Assembly (NCBI GenBank): GCA_030041495.1
Contig: JASHNT010000092.1
Location: 1-64,000 of the forward strand
Direction: 5' to 3'
Origin: Bryobacteraceae bacterium
Lineage (GTDB): Bacteria; Acidobacteriota; Terriglobia; Bryobacterales; Bryobacteraceae
DNA length: 64,000 nucleotides
Position numbers and translations under genes: made by a program. The notes beneath the pieces are model-generated. The model saw only the letters and a list, made by a program, of their open reading frames with translations, made no database searches and was not told where the DNA came from. Of this stretch, positions 63,304 to 64,000 are shown piece by piece (within the stretch, counting starts at the first letter, position 1; each line of letters starts with the position of its first letter).

Positions 63304-64000
63304 ATGGCTCTGAAAACCTACGGAACGATGGCGGTGGATTGGGAGCAGCGGGTCGATATGGAGCGGCTCCGCCGCCAGAGGCTCGACCGGATTAAAACGT
63401 TGCTGGCGAGATCGGAGCTCGGATCGCTGCTGTGCTTCGACATGAACAACGTGCGGTATATCACGGCGACGCACATCGGCATGTGGGCGCAGGACAAAGT
63501 CAGCCGCTTTACGCTGTTGCCGCAAAGCGGCCGCGCCGACTCGGAAATGGACGAGCCGATCATGTGGGATTTCGGTTCGGCGGCCAAGCATCACCAGCTC
63601 TATTGCCCGTGGATGGGCGAGCGTTCGCGCGCCGGCATATCGTTGCTGCGCGGAGCAATGTCGCCGGAGATGGGCCGCGCCGAGGATGTGGCCCGCAAGA
63701 TCAAGGTCGAGCTGGAAATGCGCGGCCTGCATAAGGAGCCGGTCGGCATCGATGTGATCGAGCCCCCGGTTCTGTTCGCGCTTCAACGCGAAGGACTCAC
63801 GATTGTCGACGGGCAGCAATTGATGTCCGACGCCCGCGCCATCAAGACCGAAGACGAGATTACTCTGCTCAATACTTCGTCGATGATGGTCGACGCCGCC
63901 TACGATGAGCTGTATCGCGCCATGAAACCGGGCATGAGCGAGAACCAGTGCGTGGGCCTCGCGAGCAAGGTTTTGTACGACCTCGGCTCCGAATACGTGG
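63304..64000 (+). CDS. M24-family (creatinase/Xaa-Pro peptidase-like) protein, partial
   Basis: ATG 63304 opens a frame to the right edge (232 codons seen). Sequence: YGTMAVDWEQRVDMERLRRQ, SLLCFDMNNVRYITATHIGM, then an N-terminal creatinase-like domain, and from ~195 IKTEDEITLLNTSSMMVDAA, YRAMKPGMSENQCVGLASKV, the beginning of the pita-bread catalytic domain. Metal-binding residues lie beyond the window. Family members split X-Pro dipeptides or guanidine compounds. It is partial at the 3' end. Confidence 0.85.
   Translation, partial: MALKTYGTMAVDWEQRVDMERLRRQRLDRIKTLLARSELGSLLCFDMNNVRYITATHIGMWAQDKVSRFTLLPQSGRADSEMDEPIMWDFGSAAKHHQLYCPWMGERSRAGISLLRGAMSPEMGRAEDVARKIKVELEMRGLHKEPVGIDVIEPPVLFALQREGLTIVDGQQLMSDARAIKTEDEITLLNTSSMMVDAAYDELYRAMKPGMSENQCVGLASKVLYDLGSEYV

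Overview
The window looks like a chromosomal segment from an acidobacterium of the Solibacter/Bryobacterales type. Lineage clues are a TIGR03437-type C-terminal domain (1-1352), a TIGR03435-type secreted protein (53230-54045), DUF4159 and carboxypeptidase-regulatory-like secreted proteins, high GC, and many GTG starts with tightly overlapping genes. These are family recognitions made by eye; no database search was run.

Left part (1-7.6 kb): the end of a TIGR03437 protein, then a transposon graveyard. An IS66-type end cuts off a signal-peptide stub. Two degraded transposase ORFs are in-frame chimeras (IS3-type N-terminus on an IS66 core; IS256-type piece on an IS66 tail). Small hypothetical genes, a DUF2846 lipoprotein-like gene, a DUF3489 gene with a strong terminator, a 42-bp direct repeat, a compact IS630 element with an internally deleted transposase and a 5'-truncated cupin gene follow.

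Defence and island part (7.6-24.7 kb): a complete Wadjet (JetABCD) anti-plasmid operon on the minus strand, then a tyrosine integrase and an island carrying HTH proteins, a ParB-methyltransferase fusion, a second DUF3489 gene, a terminase-small-subunit-like HTH protein, a frameshifted PD-(D/E)XK protein, an Mrr-like nuclease with zinc-ribbon cysteines next to a HEPN-like gene (their junction spanned by a perfect 20-bp inverted repeat), and an orphan 352-aa gene. The island ends at the 3' end of a tRNA-Glu(CTC) gene, the usual face for tRNA-targeted integration, although no second attachment site was seen.

Core part (24.8-64 kb): carboxypeptidase-like secreted protein, amino-acid permease, a TPR operon, DUF4159, a secreted protein with a duplicated domain, an operon recO-glyQ-glyS-ppdK, a glycan cluster (two bifunctional glycosyltransferases, an Stf0-like sulfotransferase, a methyltransferase), yqeY, a phosphoglycolate-phosphatase-like gene, ftsH, tilS, an FGGY kinase, a KdsC-like phosphatase, an ACT protein, secreted proteins, a metallophosphoesterase, a CDP-alcohol phosphatidyltransferase, and a plus-strand operon of semialdehyde dehydrogenase, 3-hydroxyisobutyrate-dehydrogenase-like reductase and E1 alpha/beta of a 2-oxoacid dehydrogenase, followed by a DinB-like gene and an M24 peptidase running off the end.

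A cross-cutting observation: six otherwise good reading frames are each broken by what can be repaired by one extra G or C in a short G/C run. This suggests systematic one-base deletions in the assembly rather than six independent pseudogenes.
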